From the NCBI RefSeq assembly GCF_000143535.2, contig NC_037325.1:496001-560000 (forward strand): 64,000 nucleotides of DNA. The letters are read 5' to 3'. The notes below the pieces were generated by a model. The model was given only the letters and a program-made list of their open reading frames with translations, made no database searches and was not told where the DNA came from. Shown one piece after another: positions 60,380-64,000 of the stretch. The DNA comes from Botrytis cinerea B05.10 (Eukaryota; Ascomycota; Leotiomycetes; Helotiales; Sclerotiniaceae). Each line of letters opens with the position of its first letter. Within the stretch, counting starts at the first letter, position 1. The position numbers and the translations under genes are program-made.

Positions 60380-63300
60380 TGAATATTTATTTATTTTTAT
60401 TTTTTATTATCGATTATTATAATTAAAATAATTTCAATATCAATTTTAATACATCAAATATTATTAAAAAGCAATTTGATATTTTTGAATACAATATTAA
60501 AAATAAATACATAATTATTATAGCTTTTACAATCTTATTTAATTCCTTTATAATATTTTATTTAAATATTTCTAATAAAGAATTTATAAAGGAATTTATA
60601 AACTTTATAAATATTATTATTTTTTTTATATCTTTTAATATTTGTATTTAATCTTTTATTTATATTATATTTATTATTAATTTTAAAATCTTTATAAAGG
60701 CGATAAGATTTGGTAATATTAAAGGTTACAAAAATATTATAATGTTTAATAAATTCTATTTTATATTATTTGAGAAAATCTTTTATAATTTTATATTAAA
60801 AAAAGTTTTATTTTAATTTATATATAATATTAAAGTTGGAAATTATTTGTGAAATATAAATTTATTATTTTATTCAACAAATCCTCTATCTTTTCTTTAT
60901 AATAAAAATTAATGAAAATTATTAAGAATCTTTTTTTAATTAATATTTCGAATATAATATTTACAATCATTAATTAAACTTTTATTTCAATAAACAATAA
61001 TATTTATAATTTGCTTTTTAATAAATATAATTAATAAAATATTCTATAAACATTAAATACTATATTTTTAATTATTTTTGAGATTTAATATAATTATATA
61101 ATTATAAAAGTTTCTATTTTATTTATAAATTTAAATAATAAAATAATAATAATAAATAAAGCTTTTATTATTAATAAAATATATATATAAATTAAAAAAC
61201 ACTTAATATATATTAAATCCTTTAATTATAAAATTAATAAATATATTAGTAAAATCATTTGAATTATTTTATTTATTGAGATTATTTATTTCTATATATT
61301 TTTTAATATTAATAATCCTTTTTAATATATTAAAAAGAAGTATATTGTTTTTTAATATAATTTAAGATATTAAAGATATTATATTTTAATATAATATAAA
61401 CAAATCCTTTTTTATATTTATTATAATAATAAAATAAAGAAATATATAAACCCTATTAATATTAATTATATTATATTATTTTAATATATTAATTATTACA
61501 ATTTATTTAAAATTGATTATAATGAATATCTAGCCACCTTATAATATAAAAATGATAATATTTATATTCCTATTAAGAATGAATTTAAAGTTATTTGAAA
61601 AATAAAGGGAAATCTAATATAAAATAGTTAATACAATTATTGAATTCTTAAAGGCTAAAATACTTAATATATTTGTAATTCTAATATTCTTTAATAAATA
61701 TAAATACAAATATAATAAAATAATTATTATATATAAATAAATTGGAATTCTTTTTATTATTAATTAAATTCTAATTCAAGATCAAATTTAAGCTTTTATA
61801 ATTCTAATTCAAATTTTTGTTTTTTTATTTAAAATCCCTTTTAGGATTTCTAATAAAAAAAAAAAAGAATAAATCCCTTTTTATATTAAATTTTAATAAA
61901 TTAGATATTTCAAATATTAATAAAATCTTTTATTAATATTAATATAATATTTCAAATCTTATAATAGAATTTGTATTCAATTGATTCAATAATATAATCT
62001 TCAAATCTATTAAATTAATATTAATAAAAGTATTTTTGTATATATAATAATTCTTGTAATTTCTAATCTTTAATAAATCGATATTATATATATTCAGAAA
62101 TCCTAAATAATTGTAAATATATAAATACAAAATTATTTAGATTATAATTATTATATCTTATTCGACTTTTGGGATCTCACAAATTCTAAAGAATCTAATC
62201 AATTTAGGATTATAATATATATATGTAAAAGAGTAGGCTTTTGTATGCAATAATATAGATCTATTCTTTTCTAAATCGATATAAATAGTAATATAATTCT
62301 CAATTTATATTATTAACCAGATATGAAAAAGATAATGGATTATATTTTATATTTTATTCTTTTATTATATTATTTGATTGAAAGGGATTTCAATATTTGA
62401 TATTATACTTTTGAATTAGAAATATAATTATAATATAAAAATATAAAATTCATTTATTAATTTAATAATAATAAAATAAATTATATTAATATTTTTAATA
62501 ATTCTATTTACAAAATAAATTATATTATTGATTTTATATTTTTCAATATTTTTTTTATTAATATTATTATTAAAGAAAATATATATAATAATTCAAATTA
62601 TAAAATCTAAATTATAATTATTTCAGGATAAAATATAATTCTGTTGAAATAATATTATTATAAAATTTCGAATTCAAAATTAAATAAACTTTTAAATTTA
62701 ATATAAGTCAATATTGTTTGTTTCCCAAATCTTTTCTTTTTAAATAATAAAAAAGTAATTGAATTATATATAGTTGATTTTATTATAATAATGAATTTTA
62801 TTATATATATAATTAATAAATTTGATTATAGTAATAGGAAAGTAATATTATAATAGATTTTTAAATATAAGGAGATTTATTAGAATTACTTTTATGGATG
62901 TAATTTCAAAAAAGAAATTCTATTTATAATTTGGATTTTTTATATTATGGTATATTGAATGAAATATAATTATTGAAAATATATTATAAATAATGTTAAA
63001 AATGATAAAAAGCTTTATAGGATTATTAATTAATATAAATTAAAAATTAATTTGAAATTGTTTTTTTTATATATTGATAATATTTTTATTGAAAATATTA
63101 TAAAAAAGATTGAGATTTTATAAAAAAAGATTCTTATTTGTTTTATTGTTATAAACGATTTCGAATAAGATTTATTCAAAAATTGAAATAGATTAGATAT
63201 TTTAAAATAATTGTTATTGGTTTTAATAAAGAAAATTGAATATAATATAATTAGAGTTTTTAATATTTTGTTAGAAATAGATTGTATTATAATATATATA

Positions 63301-64000
63301 TTTAAGGTTTGTTGATTAATGATTGGATATATTATTTATAGTTTATATGATTGTTATATAATATTCAATTTCTTTTTATATATTTAGAAGTTTGTTAAAA
63401 TAATTATATTATTTAAGGTTAATAAAAAGGATAAAATTTCTATTTGTTTTTGAAAATCAATTGTATTTATTTTTTGTATTTTAAAAGGTTTGAAGAGAAT
63501 TATAATTTATCAATTGATATAGATTATATTGATTAATAGAATTTTTAGTTTATAATATGGAGGGATCTTATTCAAAAGGGTTGTTATGGATTTAATTATT
63601 TGTTTTATTTATAATATAAAGGTTATGTTTTCTTAAGAATTAAAGATTATTATAATTATTATAAATATTCAAAAGATTTTTAATATTTTTTTTAAATAAT
63701 AATTATTAAAAAGAATAATTAAATAAGATTAGTTTTTAATCTTTTTGAAATTAATAAATTCTTTTTTTATTAATCGATTTGTTTGGGTGAGATTAAAAAA
63801 TTCGATTATTTTTAATTATAATATGAAATATAGGATATTCTAAAGCTTTCTTTTTTTTTTAATATTATATATATTATATTTAATAAAATTTATTTTATAA
63901 AATATTGAGTTTTATTTTGAATATATTAATAATTTATATTTCTATTAGATTTTTAAATCTTTGAATTTGAATATTTTTGTTTTAATAAATAATATAAGAA
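60380..64000. other. Extreme A+T tail
   Basis: The last 3.6 kb contain almost only A and T, with no TACCTAGGTA palindromes and no identifiable repeat family. The same texture occurs inside M2 (29,280-30,880), so this may be more of that or a similar element after complete decay. No gene is seen. Confidence 0.7.

Larger units (their letters stand above)
24651..64000. other. Large A+T-rich, gene-free, repeat-derived block
   Basis: More than 39 kb with very few G or C, no open frame longer than about 100 codons and no recognisable protein. Decayed copies of several repeat families fill it (separate entries). Where copies can be compared, most differences are G/A or C/T, often TG to TA or CA to TA. 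For example, GATTTGATTTTGTTTAATCC near 37,100 corresponds to GATTTAATTTTATTTAATTC near 30,280. That is the pattern left by RIP. Likely heterochromatic; whether it is pericentromeric, subtelomeric or an internal isochore cannot be told. Stretches between the listed repeats show nothing I can name. Confidence 0.9.

Overview
The window is fungal nuclear DNA in two contrasting halves. Bases 1 to about 24,600 are an ordinary gene-dense region of a filamentous ascomycete. Genes have several short introns (GT..AG, often with a CTAAC or CTAAT branch point) and mid-range base composition, and the gene set is conserved. From about 24,650 to the right edge (more than 39 kb) the DNA is extremely A+T rich and holds no credible intact gene. 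It consists of decayed repeats whose copies differ mostly by C/T and G/A transitions, as expected after repeat-induced point mutation (RIP). Gene structure and style suggest a leotiomycete such as a Sclerotiniaceae species; that placement is an inference.

Gene half, left to right: CWC15 (spliceosome, minus); RRP45 (exosome, plus), divergent from CWC15; a CLC chloride channel/antiporter (minus), convergent with RRP45; an IAH1-like GDSL esterase (plus); a conserved-looking protein with a retropepsin-like fold but no catalytic aspartate (plus); an isochorismatase-fold cysteine hydrolase with a 9-nt microexon (minus); the bifunctional thiamine enzyme THI6 (minus); translation factor eIF5/TIF5 (plus), with short upstream ORFs in its leader; and TTI1 of the TTT complex (minus). 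Intron positions were read from the sequence, and every model gives an uninterrupted frame. These are independent housekeeping genes, not a cluster. The only recurring theme is RNA and protein production (CWC15, RRP45, TIF5, TTI1).

Boundary, 21.8-24.6 kb: a gene-poor stretch, a 370-bp MITE with GGGCCCG ends and TAA target duplications, and a decayed intron-containing gene relic (one internal TAG, one frameshift at a 10-A run). The A+T-rich block then begins.

AT half: I could reconstruct several repeat families by eye. One is a family of about 420-bp elements (six copies) whose inverted termini begin TAACGTGGTTTATCAG. A 1.84-kb element has the same termini. There are two further inverted-repeat elements, a dispersed and partly tandem repeat near 43-44 kb, 52.7-53.5 kb and 59 kb, and an LTR-like pair. 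The palindrome TACCTAGGTA is scattered at least two dozen times between 28 and 57 kb. The last 3.6 kb is almost pure A+T. The block could be an AT-isochore, a pericentromere or a subtelomere; the sequence alone does not decide.
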